Assembly (NCBI GenBank): GCA_021927905.1
Contig: BLLK01000051.1
Location: forward strand, 124,001-188,000
Reading direction: 5' to 3'
From: Chaetoceros tenuissimus
Lineage: Eukaryota > Bacillariophyta > Thalassiosirophyceae > Chaetocerotales > Chaetocerotaceae
DNA: 64,000 bases
The translations under genes were made by a program, and so were the position numbers. This document shows, one piece after another, positions 29,658 through 40,459 of the stretch. The first letter of the stretch is position 1, and each line of letters opens with the position of its first letter. The notes beneath the pieces are model-generated. The model saw only the letters and a list, made by a program, of their open reading frames with translations, was not told where the DNA came from and made no database searches.

Positions 29658-30920
29658 TCAAATACGACCAATGAGAACATGCATCGCCTCTGCTTGTTCT
29701 TCTGTCGAAGGGGTCCCTCTTGTCGTTGGACCCTGTGTTGCAGTGAGTCTCAAACAATCTCTCACACATTCAGCTAACGGCAAGTGAATCATCTTCTTCG
29801 ATTGTGACTGGTATGTGTCATTACTCTTTGTATTGTCCAATAGTGAAGAACCCGCTGAATCGTTCGAACTCGTTGCAGTATGATTGATCATATGTCTGGG
29901 TGGAGCATACCGTACCCTCAAGTGCACAATACGACCTCTTGGCGTAGACGCTTCAGTTGCCACCACTAAACGCTGACTGATGATCTCCTGAGCAGAAAAC
30001 CCATTTCGAAGTCGTTCCGTGGATAGTGGAGAATAGAGTATGACAGATTTTCCTTCGTTGCCAATACTTACTTCTACCACAAGTGGACGTTGTCTTTCTT
30101 TCAATTTCTTTCGTTTTCGTTTCCCATCATTTTGACTTGGATTTGTATTTTCATTGGTTCGAATTCCACCTTGAAGATGATTGATATTACTAAGTTGCGC
30201 CAGATGATGACCACGCAATGGAGTGAATCCCAAGCGTACTAGCGTTAGTGCCAAAAGTGGTTTGTTAATCCTCGTCGTAGCAGGGGTGACACCTCCTCTC
30301 ACACAGAGTCGTAACCAAATGGCGAGAAAAAGTCGGGCGTAGCCTTTGCCTCTGCATTCATTGGCTACGAGCATTCCACGTAATGCACTTGTTTTCATCA
30401 TGTCATTTTCAGTATTGTTGGGTTTGTTGTCCGGTTGTGTTTGTTGTTCAAGTATTTTGCTCTGGGAAATGGCAGATTGTGTCTCAAGCTCAATATAACC
30501 CAATGATCTTCCATTCTCTGAATCGAGAAAGAGCAACTTTCGCCCTCCTTGATCTGGTTGGATGGCAACTAGAATATTCGTACCATCTTTTTTCTTTTCA
30601 TGTTCTTGGACATGAATACTGTTCTTTCGACTGCTATCCGTTCTTGTATTTTCATCTCCAACGTAAATACCAATCAGACGGGCAAATTTCGCACGATGAT
30701 CAAATCGAGAGCGTTCTTGGATGCTATTCTCCAAGGTGGAAACTGCCGATTTCCATCGCTGCTTTCTTCGCAGTGTATTAGTAGTAGTAGTGTCATCATC
30801 ATTACTGATTGAAGGGGAGTGAATGCTGATGCTGCTAAGAGATTGAACATATGTGACATTGTAAAGTAAACCAATACTTTTGACGAGCCAGAAGAGGAAG
30901 CTTGGTACAACTAAATGCAT
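29658..30920 (-). CDS. GNAT-type N-acetyltransferase-like protein
   Basis: Intact 420-residue frame. The N-terminus has a hydrophobic stretch (SFLFWLVKSIGLLYNVTYV) that may be a signal or anchor. The core carries 'LRGMLVANECRGKGYARLFL', which fits GNAT motif A: a beta strand, then R-G-K-G-Y-A (Q/R-x-x-G-x-G/A) that binds the acetyl-CoA pyrophosphate, followed by the helix AIWLRLCVRG and 'LALTLVRLGFTPLRG', the usual Y/F-x-x-x-G-F end of the domain. A basic insert (KRKRKKLKERQRP) and a C-terminal region of about 150 residues have no recognised fold. Substrate unknown. It converges on the K+ channel paralogue with 95 bp between the stops. Confidence 0.6.
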   Translation of the reverse strand: MHLVVPSFLFWLVKSIGLLYNVTYVQSLSSISIHSPSISNDDDTTTTNTLRRKQRWKSAVSTLENSIQERSRFDHRAKFARLIGIYVGDENTRTDSSRKNSIHVQEHEKKKDGTNILVAIQPDQGGRKLLFLDSENGRSLGYIELETQSAISQSKILEQQTQPDNKPNNTENDMMKTSALRGMLVANECRGKGYARLFLAIWLRLCVRGGVTPATTRINKPLLALTLVRLGFTPLRGHHLAQLSNINHLQGGIRTNENTNPSQNDGKRKRKKLKERQRPLVVEVSIGNEGKSVILYSPLSTERLRNGFSAQEIISQRLVVATEASTPRGRIVHLRVRYAPPRHMINHTATSSNDSAGSSLLDNTKSNDTYQSQSKKMIHLPLAECVRDCLRLTATQGPTTRGTPSTEEQAEAMHVLIGRI

Positions 30921-32193
30921 ATTTACTACTAGCTAGTTTCAGTTATCTTATTCTGTGAAGGTTTTATAAAAGTTAGAGAAGAAGATAATAAATGGTCAAC
31001 AGAGAGAGGCACAGCGGCACAGCCAAGCTAACAGAAAGAGCAAAAGGAGAAAAGCTGTCGCTGGTGTGTCGCGTTAACTCAAATGGCCGGACTGACAGTC
31101 GTCGGTGGCATTTTTTGGGAAAAAGGAGAAAGTAGGGTGTCTTTCTCTCTTTCTCTGTCACATCACTCTTTTTTCTTTTTCTCTAATCTATGACGGTGCG
31201 AAAACCAGGCAGAGTTCAGCCAAGAACCATGCAGAGCCATTACGTACGTACTTGAACAGTATGTCCACACTCCAAAACAAACAGCACAGCACACACCAAC
31301 GAACATAATAAAATGATTAGGTAACAACAACACAACCTCTTGTAGCTTGATTCAATTCAATAAACTTTGAAGTCTTCTTTTGGAGTGCATTTCCATCCAT
31401 CATTTCAACGTCCATGGATAAGACACTTTTGCACTGGAACGTCAAACGCTATCAATACGGTGGTGGTACGGGAACTATTTGACGATGCGAGAAAGAAATT
31501 TCTATTCTTTCTATTCAAATCATTGTTTTATACTTAGATGAGAAGCACGAACATCTAGAAGATTTGTGGTTTCACATATTGGTGAATATACAAGGGTGAA
31601 AGATATCTTGATTCCTTTTATGCTTCGATGAGTATGCCAAGGAACAAGCCGATAGAGGTCAAAATCCACGTTGAAGGAGCAAACTGCTGAAGATTTAATT
31701 CTTTCTTGTCAAAGTCGAATATTGACAATGTGGAACTAGCAATAAAGTATCTGAAATAACAGAAGAAATATTGGCTAAGCAAGTGTATGTGCTATATTTC
31801 ATTTTATTGGTGGTCTTTTTGTTTGGAGGAAGTAGACATTGCAGTAGGAAATGTTATCGTTTCAGAGGTTCGAAGGAGAATTAGAAAATATACAGTCAAA
31901 AATTATCATCCTGCGATATTGAAAATATGGAATAATGTATGCAAATAAACGTAAAGCACTTTACAGTTGTCAATTTTTCACGTTAATATGAGTATAATAT
32001 GAGTTTTACTTTCTCTTTTCGTCCTCTTCTAGCCTCCAGGTATCTATAGTACATCCAACTAACACTAATGAAAGATTTTTGCTTAACAAAATATCAAAAT
32101 GTACCTTGGAGAATACATATATTCCAACTATACCGTCATATTTGCAATTTATTGCAATATCGTTAGAATCGCTAGATAAGGAAAATTAGCCAG
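30921..32193. other. Long spacer before the inverted-repeat element
   Basis: 1.27 kb without a supportable gene. From about 31660 to 31790 one phrase (KSNIDNVELAIKYL) hints at decayed coding sequence but is interrupted by stops. A motif cluster related to the inverted repeat at 32194 lies at 31201-31236. A CTCTTTCTCT-rich stretch occurs near 31142-31185. Confidence 0.4.
31201..31236. repeat. Outlying copies of the AAAACCAGGCAGAG motif
   Basis: Begins aaaaccaggcagagtt, identical over 14 bases to the start of the right arm at 32281, followed after ten bases by aaccatgcagag, matching the other half-motif. Together with the inverted copy at about 32326-32342 (reverse complement aaaaccaagcagagt) it could bound a non-autonomous element of about 1.1 kb, but no target-site duplication is evident. 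Confidence 0.5.
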
Positions 32194-32343
32194 AAACCAT
32201 GCAGAATAACTCTGCCTGGTTTTTCCAAGAAATTGCATGCTACCGTAGAATAGTATGGGTTGTGAGCACTGGTTCTGGAGAAAACCAGGCAGAGTATCTC
32301 TGCATGGTTTCACGTAAAAGGCCTTTTTACTCTGCTTGGTTTT
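32194..32343. mobile_element. MITE-like inverted repeat, 30 bp arms each nearly self-complementary
   Basis: Left arm 32194-32223 (aaaccatgcagaataac, then tctgcctggtttt) and right arm 32281-32310 (aaaaccaggcagagtatc, then tctgcatggttt) are inverted copies matching at about 26-27 of 30 positions around a 57 bp centre. Each arm is itself a hairpin: aaaccatgcaga pairs with tctgcctggttt with one mismatch. A further copy of the half-motif (actctgcttggtttt) follows at 32327. The structure can form a cruciform in DNA or a branched hairpin in RNA. Form and size fit a miniature inverted-repeat element; there is no coding capacity and no clear target-site duplication. It ends 138 bp before the RdRP start codon. 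Confidence 0.55.
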
Positions 32344-32481
32344 ATCAGTAATCCCGCATGGCACACATTTCTCTCATGTCAATGGCATCAAGTTTGGAGG
32401 AAAACGCAAAACACAGCAATCTATTTCCTCCAAATGAAATCGTACAAGTAATGTAATTATACATTCATTATCAAAAGTACA

Positions 32482-35400
32482 ATGCCCCAATCAAGTACTA
32501 AAAGTGAATTAGCAACCGCAAAAAGTAAAAGGACGAGGGGTCAGTTTCTCAAAAAGCTCTCGTCAAGATTGTCTCTTCCTCGTCTGAACAAACGAAAGAA
32601 AAAAACAGCGAATGAAACGATACATAAACACAGCAGCCACAAGAGAACTTTCAATCAGGTTCATATTGTACAAGATGAATCCAATGATGTTCCAAGTGCA
32701 CTTTTATCCATTGTTTCTTCGTCGTCGATACAGTCTTTGCCTCTATCAAAAAAAGACGATGTTAACGGAAAATGTATACAAGAGGTTTCAGATGACGAGG
32801 AGCCAGAAGACATGAGTACAGGTAATATTGATGATCAAGACAGTGAATGCTGCAAGCTAGAAGTAGAGGCAAGTGTATCTATTTCGTCTGAAGATATTGG
32901 CAATAATTTCGATGAAGACACTGAGCAGGTGGTGAATGATGAAGATTCAGCAAAAGACGAGTCGACACTCATCTCACGTCAGAGTGAGCATCTAGAAGTA
33001 GAGAGTATTGAAAGCAATGAATCAGAAGGAGAAATGAATGAAAATCTACAACATGATAATTTCAAGGGAGAGACAGCAGTGGAGACGCAAGCGCTGTTGC
33101 CTCATCACAGCTGTGATAACCTCGATGATAGTAAATTGACCAAAAGCAAAGTTGATCATTTATATGAGGTTGAGATAGATCTCCAAGATACACAGTTGAG
33201 AGAAGGAGATCAAGTTCGAGTCATCAAAGGCAAATATGATTACATTGCTGTTGGAGTAATTGATAGTTTTACAACTAGTGGCAAAAGTGCTAGGATTGCA
33301 GTAAATGGAAACAAGAAAAATCTGGAAACTGTTTTGATACGGCAGATGAAGAAAATAAAGACTGGTGAAAATATAAATACGAAGCAAGTTGATGAAACAT
33401 TAGAACAAACGACTACGGTCAAATACAAATCAGCATTTGATAATGATGTAAAAGCAAGCGGTAAAGATCATCTGCAAAACAATTCTTGTGAACTGAAAAA
33501 TATGTTCGATATTGGTGACTTCGTCGAGGTAGTAAATAAAGCGAAGACTGGACATATTCAAAGTTTTACAAAAAGCCGTAAAAGTGCCAGAATTAAATTC
33601 AAAGGAGAAGAAGAGGAGCAGAAAGTCGTGCTGTTGCGAATGCTTCGAAAAATTAGTTCAAATGAAGATGACTCGGGAGACGAGAATAGTCTTGATCATA
33701 ATTCCAACAATGATAAAAGCATAGGTACTGGAAATCATGGGACAATAGATACTGTTGGAGCAAACGAGGTTGGGGATAGTCATGGTATTAGCAAATCCAA
33801 ATACAATCCGCCACATTTGACATCTTCTTCGTTGCATTGCCCAAACACCGTTGACAGCTACAGCGTCGGAGATATGGTAAGAAAGATCAGAGGAGTGGAT
33901 GAAGGCTCTATTGGACATATTATCAGCTTTACTGATAGTGGAAAAAGTGCAAGAGTTCAAATTAGGAATGGAGCAAAGAAAACAATTTTATTGAAGCTGC
34001 TTAAACTCTTAGATGATGATGGTATTTCCGTTGATTGCGACAATAGCAATAGTTCTCCACCTGTTACAGATTTTTTACTTCCGGACTCTGAGAAAGGTGG
34101 CATTATTATTGGAAATAGAAGAGTAACTAGAATGATGAGTGAAGAGCTGGCATCTGCATTTGAAAATAACTCCATCATGGAACACATTCTCGGAGGAAGG
34201 AAACTAACGAAACTTGATAACTTTGAGAGAACATTAGAAGTATCTGGGAGTACATTTGAGCTGCTTTGTACCAAAGTTGTCGATTCAAACAATAGTGGCA
34301 AATTTTTATTTCACAAGAAACAAAATGTACAAGGTTTATTCATGCAGACTTCAGGCCCTGATGTGCAGAATATCTCGATATCGAATACTCTTTCGAGGCT
34401 AGCTGCATTTGAACGTCTCAATCCAAGGAAAGTTGTTGCAAGATTGGAATTACTACAAAGCCCCGCAGCAAAGAATAAATCCAGTGGATTCTCTATGCTT
34501 TCACATCATGATTTGTCAATATTTGAAGAGATTGCTGAGAAAGGTTATGACGGGTGCGGTTTCATCTGCGAAAATCTTCTTGCGCAGCTTTTAGGAAGTG
34601 ACGCATCTACAAAGAATGCAATTTGTATTCAAGTAAGAATTCTAATTCCTCGACTTGGACTGTTCAAGGGCATGCTAATGTCAAAGAAGATTGATCCAGA
34701 TATTATCGCTAAGATTCAACTTCCTTCATCTATGAAAAAAGTTCCAGCTTCGTTTGACCCAAATGCATCGAATAGTAGCTGTTTGCTTATTACTCAGGCT
34801 GGGATTGATCCATCACTCACAAATAAAAACGTACCAAGGATTTTTGAAGCACAAAAGCAGTCGAAGGATATTCCAGCGTATCTTGTCCCAAAAGAGCTCA
34901 GTCCGATGATCAAGCGTCTTTTCAAATCACTGAATGTTCCACCAAGAATAACAGACTGCTATGTGAAGAAAAGTACTACATCAAAGACAAGTGGAGTGAT
35001 AAAAAGCACTTCACTTGAATTAAATCACTGTACACTTAGAGGGGTAGCAGACCCAACATCAAGGATTCCACCAAACACAGTGTTCATTTCTGGAATGGAA
35101 CAAATGGAGTCTTTTCCAAACACAATCTTTATAACTCGATTTCCGTGTGTCAAAGCTTCAGATGGACGACTGGTGGAAGTAATGAGGTCAAAACCAGATG
35201 ATATGACTGAGTCTGATTACAACTGGTTACAAAGCCTTCCTCTCGGTATTGTTATATTCGGATTGCCTAGGAATGAATGTTTAACTATACCTCAACAGAT
35301 AGCTAACGGCGATTTAGATGGAGATAGATACCTCATCTGCTGGGATTCGACAATACTTGAATATATACGAGCTGAAAAGATAATCGACGTGATTGACGGA

Positions 35401-35733
35401 GGAAAAGAACATGATGAAGGCAGTGAAATGGAATATGAATACAACGAAAACTGGTTTTCAAAAGCACAGAGTTTGATGATGGATGCAAATACAACACTAT
35501 TGGTGCAGCAACTAATCGGGAAACTTTACAAACTATCTGAACGTTATGCGGATAATGACAAGGTTGACTTTATGAACAACAAAGATGCAATAGCATTTGC
35601 AGATGCATATTATCAAGCTTTGGAGAACGGGAAGCATGGAACGAAGATTACTCTTCCAAAGCATTTATGGGAGAAAGTGCCAAAGAAATTTCATTGCTGT
35701 TTAACTGAAGATCAGAAAAGTCGCTCATTTTAG
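32482..35733 (+). CDS. Eukaryotic RNA-dependent RNA polymerase with three KOW/SH3-like repeats
   Basis: Single-exon frame of 1083 residues. N-terminus basic (KSKRTRGQFLKKLSSR), then acidic. Three related units of about 55 residues follow at about 235-295 (REGDQVRVIKGKYDYIAVG...SGKSARIAV), 343-393 (DIGDFVEVVNKAKTGHI...SRKSARIKF) and 457-512 (SVGDMVRKIRGVDEGSIGHI...SGKSARVQI). The G-D-x-V-x-V...G-x-I pattern is that of KOW/SH3-like barrels. The C-terminal half is a cellular RdRP: 'LLITQAGIDPSL', 'RGVADPTSRIPPNTVFISG', 'ITRFPCVKASDGRLVEVM' (compare plant RDR 'TKNPCLHPGDVR'), and the catalytic loop 'QIANGDLDGDRYLICWD' with Asp 944, 946 and 948. Cellular RdRPs make double-stranded RNA for small-RNA silencing. 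The protein ends about 135 residues after the loop, and no Dicer or Argonaute gene is in the window. Confidence 0.88.
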   Translation: MPQSSTKSELATAKSKRTRGQFLKKLSSRLSLPRLNKRKKKTANETIHKHSSHKRTFNQVHIVQDESNDVPSALLSIVSSSSIQSLPLSKKDDVNGKCIQEVSDDEEPEDMSTGNIDDQDSECCKLEVEASVSISSEDIGNNFDEDTEQVVNDEDSAKDESTLISRQSEHLEVESIESNESEGEMNENLQHDNFKGETAVETQALLPHHSCDNLDDSKLTKSKVDHLYEVEIDLQDTQLREGDQVRVIKGKYDYIAVGVIDSFTTSGKSARIAVNGNKKNLETVLIRQMKKIKTGENINTKQVDETLEQTTTVKYKSAFDNDVKASGKDHLQNNSCELKNMFDIGDFVEVVNKAKTGHIQSFTKSRKSARIKFKGEEEEQKVVLLRMLRKISSNEDDSGDENSLDHNSNNDKSIGTGNHGTIDTVGANEVGDSHGISKSKYNPPHLTSSSLHCPNTVDSYSVGDMVRKIRGVDEGSIGHIISFTDSGKSARVQIRNGAKKTILLKLLKLLDDDGISVDCDNSNSSPPVTDFLLPDSEKGGIIIGNRRVTRMMSEELASAFENNSIMEHILGGRKLTKLDNFERTLEVSGSTFELLCTKVVDSNNSGKFLFHKKQNVQGLFMQTSGPDVQNISISNTLSRLAAFERLNPRKVVARLELLQSPAAKNKSSGFSMLSHHDLSIFEEIAEKGYDGCGFICENLLAQLLGSDASTKNAICIQVRILIPRLGLFKGMLMSKKIDPDIIAKIQLPSSMKKVPASFDPNASNSSCLLITQAGIDPSLTNKNVPRIFEAQKQSKDIPAYLVPKELSPMIKRLFKSLNVPPRITDCYVKKSTTSKTSGVIKSTSLELNHCTLRGVADPTSRIPPNTVFISGMEQMESFPNTIFITRFPCVKASDGRLVEVMRSKPDDMTESDYNWLQSLPLGIVIFGLPRNECLTIPQQIANGDLDGDRYLICWDSTILEYIRAEKIIDVIDGGKEHDEGSEMEYEYNENWFSKAQSLMMDANTTLLVQQLIGKLYKLSERYADNDKVDFMNNKDAIAFADAYYQALENGKHGTKITLPKHLWEKVPKKFHCCLTEDQKSRSF

Positions 35734-36404
35734 CAACAGTGCAATTGTTAGAGAGATGGAGAGAAACGATTCGATTATACCATCATGTTGTATAGTCACC
35801 ACTAGTATCATGTGGGTCACTACGTGGTACGGAGTTTGTATCCTCTTTCCAGAGCGAGAAGTATAAGCTATGAGCTGTTTTATGGAGATGGCACTAACTG
35901 AAAATGTCTAGTGAAGAATGTTGTCCACTTGTAGATTTCCGCAAGGTCTTGACTTCATCATGCCCATAGTGTTCTTCATTTCGACCTTGGTCTTGTCCTT
36001 GTTCCAACTACATTCAACTTCTTCCATGACATTGAAAAGTTTTAAGCAAGTTGGGATATTTTCTTCGTCAAATGCAACATTAATTTGAACCATAGAAGTT
36101 GTCAATCTGAAGTAGTAGCGGTTGGAGGTGGAAGACAATATCTGTCTAACCTCCTTCACCTAAGCATCCTGTAACTGTCTCATGCCCACTAAGATCCGAG
36201 CTGTTCACAGATAGGTTCCTACGAAAGTAAATACGTGAAAGAATGAGAATCTTCCTCAGTACACGATACAAGAAAGTAAACACTCAACGACTTCTTACGT
36301 CAGAAGTATAGTTTATTCTAATGTAATTTCACAAATAGTTTATTTTAAAATATAGGTTTTTTCTTCGACTGATTATACAAGAAAGCAGATATTAATATTG
36401 CTCT
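35734..36404. other. Spacer with a possible coding remnant
   Basis: 671 bp between the RdRP stop and the convergent protease stop. The only content is the minus-strand frame described separately at 35908-36156; nothing else is seen. Confidence 0.4.
35908..36156 (-). pseudogene. Possible gene remnant, unknown
   Basis: A minus-strand frame of about 80 codons without ATG at its start ('STSNRYYFRLTTSMVQINVA', then 'LFNVMEEVECSWNKDKTKVE'). Codon content looks genuine, and upstream the same frame reads MRQLQDA followed by a stop, so it may be the tail of a decayed gene. No family is recognised, and chance cannot be excluded. Confidence 0.25.
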
Positions 36405-39400
36405 CTAAGTCAACAAACTAATCTTAGAGGTACTGTAACATCCATGCATCCACTCTGGACCATTATTTACACAGGTTCCACAGCATTCTTGACCAGTCGA
36501 GGAACATGCCGCACATTTTGGAGAAGGTTCTTCTTTTGGTTTCAATGTACATTTTCCATCTTTCGTTCCATTTCCTACCCATTCACAAATTCCTAGACAA
36601 TCTTGTTTTCTTGTTACAGAGGAACATTTGAGTGGAGGATCCGAAATTGCAATGTTTGCAGCACATGCTCCATTCAAATCGTGTGCTTCGCCTGATCCAA
36701 ATTCTCCAGAAGATGAGACTACCTCTGTTCCGTCGATACTAATCTGATACTTCCCAAGTCCATAGTTGCAGCAAATACCATCACCATAGGTATCATTGAT
36801 TTGGAACCTGTATGCAACATTGTCAGGTACGCAGATTAGGTCAGTGTGATCAGCTGAGCCATCGATGTAAGATTTTGCACCCAACTCATCACCATCACAA
36901 GTCGTAATTGACCAACTGGTCTCTTGAGGATACCTGTCAGTTGTCAAAGCGACAGCAATTCTCATCTCAGTAGGTGCGCATTGACATACTATTTCACCAC
37001 CTACAACTTCTTCACCATAGTCGCATGGTGAAGTGTAAAGGGGCTTGGTCACGGCTGAAAGAAATTCACCACCAGACAAAACAGTGTTGTCATTCACAGT
37101 CACAGTGTATGATCCAGATCCATATTTACAGCAAATTCCATCACCAAATGAATCCATAATGGTAAAGCTGAGACTTTTCCAATCATCAACACATACTTCG
37201 CCGGTGTATGTATCAGGAGTTGTGTAACCACCACCGGATAGAACTACGACTGAGTTAGAATCAGTGAGCTGCCATGAAGTCTCAGCTGGAAAATTATCTG
37301 TGATAATTTTTACTTGAACAGTATCACATCCTTGAGATGAAGCCGTTGGACTGTTCGTTGGAGCAGTAGTTGGAGAGCTAGTCGGCTGTGAAAAGCAAGA
37401 GAAAAGCAAGAAGTTACATGTTAGCACTATCTTCATGCACATTGACTTTTTCAAACTACAAATAGATGATACTCACTGCTTTAGTTGGTGAAGTCGTTGG
37501 GCTGCTCGTTGGAGCAATAGTGGGTCCAGGTGTCGGCTGTGAAAAATAAAAGAGAAGGATACATGTTAGGAACTATTTATAACAAAGATACAAGATATTG
37601 ATAAAACAAACGTACTCCAGGTGTTGGCTGGTTTGTTGGTCCAGGAGTGGGTCCAGGTGTCGGCTGTGAATAGATATAGAAAAGGATACATGAACATGTA
37701 AGAAAGTTGATGTAAAGAATATGATACACGATATTGATAAAGCAAACTTACTCCAGGAGTGGGTGCTGCTGTTGGCGAAGAAGTTGGACTGTTCGTAGGG
37801 GCTGCTGTAGGTGATACATTATTACAAATTCCAAATGGGGTGCTTTCTATACTACCAAATTCTCCACCTTCCTTTACAACAGTACCTCCTACATCAAGTG
37901 CATAAGAACCATTTCCATACGCACAGCAGATACCATCTCCATACGAGTCAATGATGGAGAAGATGTAATATCCATCAGGCAACTCAATGTTTGACTTTCC
38001 AGTAAAGTCACCAGATGCAATTACATTTTCAGCTTCATCCTTGAGATTCCAAGAAGTCTCACCACGATATGGGTCTGGATTGATAAATACTGATGCAGTT
38101 CCAGTATAGCATGGAGGAGGGGTATCAAAGCGTTCAATCTTGACGTTTGCTCGAGCAGGGTTGGAAGTCAAATCAATGCTGTTCACAGTTACGCGAAAGT
38201 TGGAATCTGGAGAAGAGTACGAGCCTCCGCTATTCAAATATGCCAAAATATCTGATGTTTCATAGCCAGTTCCTAGCTCACGCGAATGAACAAGTACCAG
38301 ATTTCCACCTTCTAGAGTACCGCTATTGATGCCGGTTTTTCTATTGAAGCTCACATAGTAGCTCTCATTCAAGTCAACCTTTGCAATGACCATATCCTCT
38401 GGAACAACATTGGAATTTTCATAGTCGGAGAGTCCAATGAGATTTCCTTCCCACCCATCAAATGAGACAACTATCTGCTTGTCATCGTACCAGCCAAGTT
38501 GCCAGTTCTTTGGCGCATTAAAGCACATTCCTGGGCCGTCGTCTTGGGTCTGGCTGAATCCCATGACACCGCTCTTATCTCCATAAATTGCTTGTGAGCC
38601 GGTACCAGCAGGATCTCCACTATGTGCCAACATGAGATTGTGTCCAATTTCATGAGCTGCAAAGAAAGGTTGTGTAAACATATTTACATTTGAATAAAAT
38701 GGAATGAACTAAAGTAAATCTCTTTTTGCTAGCTTACCTTGAGCTGACACATAGGTGCACCAGTTATCCGAGTACACAGTACGCCAATTATTAACATTAG
38801 CATATGCAAGACCACTCATAGTTCCAGCTGGGAGACAATACATAACATGGTTTGCAATTTGATTTGGACTGCTAACACTAAACTTTGCATTCAATGCTTC
38901 AGCAACGTCATTATTCATGATAGAGTCTCCATCAGTGGATGAAGAAGGAACGGTCACAGTGGTGACACCACCATTAATGCCGGTTCTTTCTGCAGGAATG
39001 AAGTTCAATTGATTGTAGGAACACTGCTTGTACCAAGACTTGAGGTTGAGAGAATCTCCAGAAGTTCCAAAAACACTATCGGACAATTCACTTTCAGAAG
39101 CAGTTGTTGCTTTATCTACAGCAATTACACGAACAACAAGCACAGTTCTAGTTCCAGCACATGAACCTCCGAGGTAGGTACCACAGTTTCCTACTTGACT
39201 CTGGAGCTTACGTCCATTATGCCCATAGCCGTTGATGCTAAGTCCAGGAGGAGACTTGGAAATGATCTCAGCTGTGGACTCATCAATCATTGCTTCTTTA
39301 TCGAACTCAAGTTCTACCTCTCCAGATATAAACTTGCCATTTCCAAAGTTCTTCTTGATGAAGGCATTGTCTACAGCTTTGACCTTGTAACTTTTTCCAC

Positions 39401-39672
39401 TTGAAGTTTCACAGGTCATGAACTCATCATCGGTTCCATCCTCATATTCTACATCAACAATAGAAGCAATGCAAGTATCATCAAGTTTCTTGAGTTGGCG
39501 TCTTCCTCGAAGCTGTGAAAGGTAATAGGTATGAGGTGAGAGGTTCATAATTCCTGCCATTGATTCTTTCAAAGAGTTCACATCAACATACACTTACAGT
39601 ATTCTTTTCTCCAAGAACAGTGGCCGAGTCTAGTGCCACAGAGGCGAGGAAAAGTGGAAGTGCAAACTTCAT
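36405..39672 (-). CDS. Secreted M11 gametolysin-type metalloprotease with three repeat domains
   Basis: Six exons on the minus strand: 39672-39598, 39512-38738, 38656-37752, 37663-37616, 37536-37477, 37385-36405. All phases agree and give 947 residues. Exon 1 is a signal peptide (MKFALPLFLASVALDSATVL). A prodomain ends near LRGRRQLKK. The catalytic domain of the M11 family contains HEIGHNLMLAH (zinc-binding His 285, 289 and 295, Glu 286), created at the exon 2-3 junction, and a Met-turn-like SGVMGFSQ. Three domains of about 90 residues follow, each with ETSW near the start and DSxGDGICCxYGxGxY in the middle (about residues 485-570, 645-730, 750-850). Thr/Pro linkers, partly from exons of only 48 and 60 bp, separate them. 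A Cys-rich tail ends the protein. M11 enzymes digest cell-wall glycoproteins in Chlamydomonas mating; the substrate here is unknown. Confidence 0.9.
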
Positions 39673-40459
39673 TTGATATTAAGTTTTGGTTTTCAAATTT
39701 GTTTCAAGATGTGAGTTTCTCTATTGTATGTGCTTCAAATTTTTTATACGGTTCGCTATTTGAATTAATAATGAGGTCTCAGATCAAGGCTAATTCACGA
39801 GGCATATGACTATTACATAGGACTGGATCATGTCCCATGTCCGAGAGGAGTCTTTTTGTTCTGCCTACTTTTCTAAATTATTCATTAAGATTCAGTATTG
39901 GTTTCCCTAACATACGTACTACAAGTACTGCCTCTTAAGACGAATAGGAAGCATGTGAGTTGGATACGGAGAAACAAAAACCGCTCATCCTAATCATACC
40001 GACTCAAGTACCACCTTCAGTTGAAGATTCTTTTATCTCTTTTTTCGAATTTTTCCTTACTCTTATCCTTGCCTTCGTGAATGAAAATATCACTTTCCAT
40101 CTGATCCTTTCCATCCGATCCTTTCCTTCCGACCCTCTTTCAGAATTTTCATTTTTTCATATCCTCGCATTCGTGAATGAATTATTGCTTTCTTCCGATC
40201 CATTCCATTCCATCGTTTCCTTCCGATCCTCCTTCGGTGTCTTTCATCCATCCAGCCAGTATTCCTGCACGAATTTGCTTTCAGAAAATGAATCTTCCTC
40301 TGATTGATGAAGTAGTTACCACTGAGTCCGGGTGTCCAATTGGAAGGATCAACAATGTTCTGTCTTTTGCAAAGAACAACGAAAAATAGTTCCAAACTCA
40401 TTATAGTCTACAATCGAATCATAGCCAGTTGATTGTAGAACTAGACAGTACATATACTA
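39673..40459. other. Spacer with degenerate tandem repeat
   Basis: At about 40060-40240 a unit of roughly 100 bp is repeated twice: 'ccttgccttcgtgaatgaa' then runs of ttccatccgatcc, and again 'cctcgcattcgtgaatgaa' with ttccttccgatcc. The TTCCNTCCGATCC submotif occurs about five times. No gene is supported; the rest is protease promoter and 3' flank of the pseudogene. Confidence 0.45.

Noticed and set aside
31201-32343. A complete 1.1 kb DNA transposon bounded by the AAAACC motifs
   Set aside because: No transposase-like coding sequence and no target-site duplication at the outer ends; only the inner inverted repeat is well supported.
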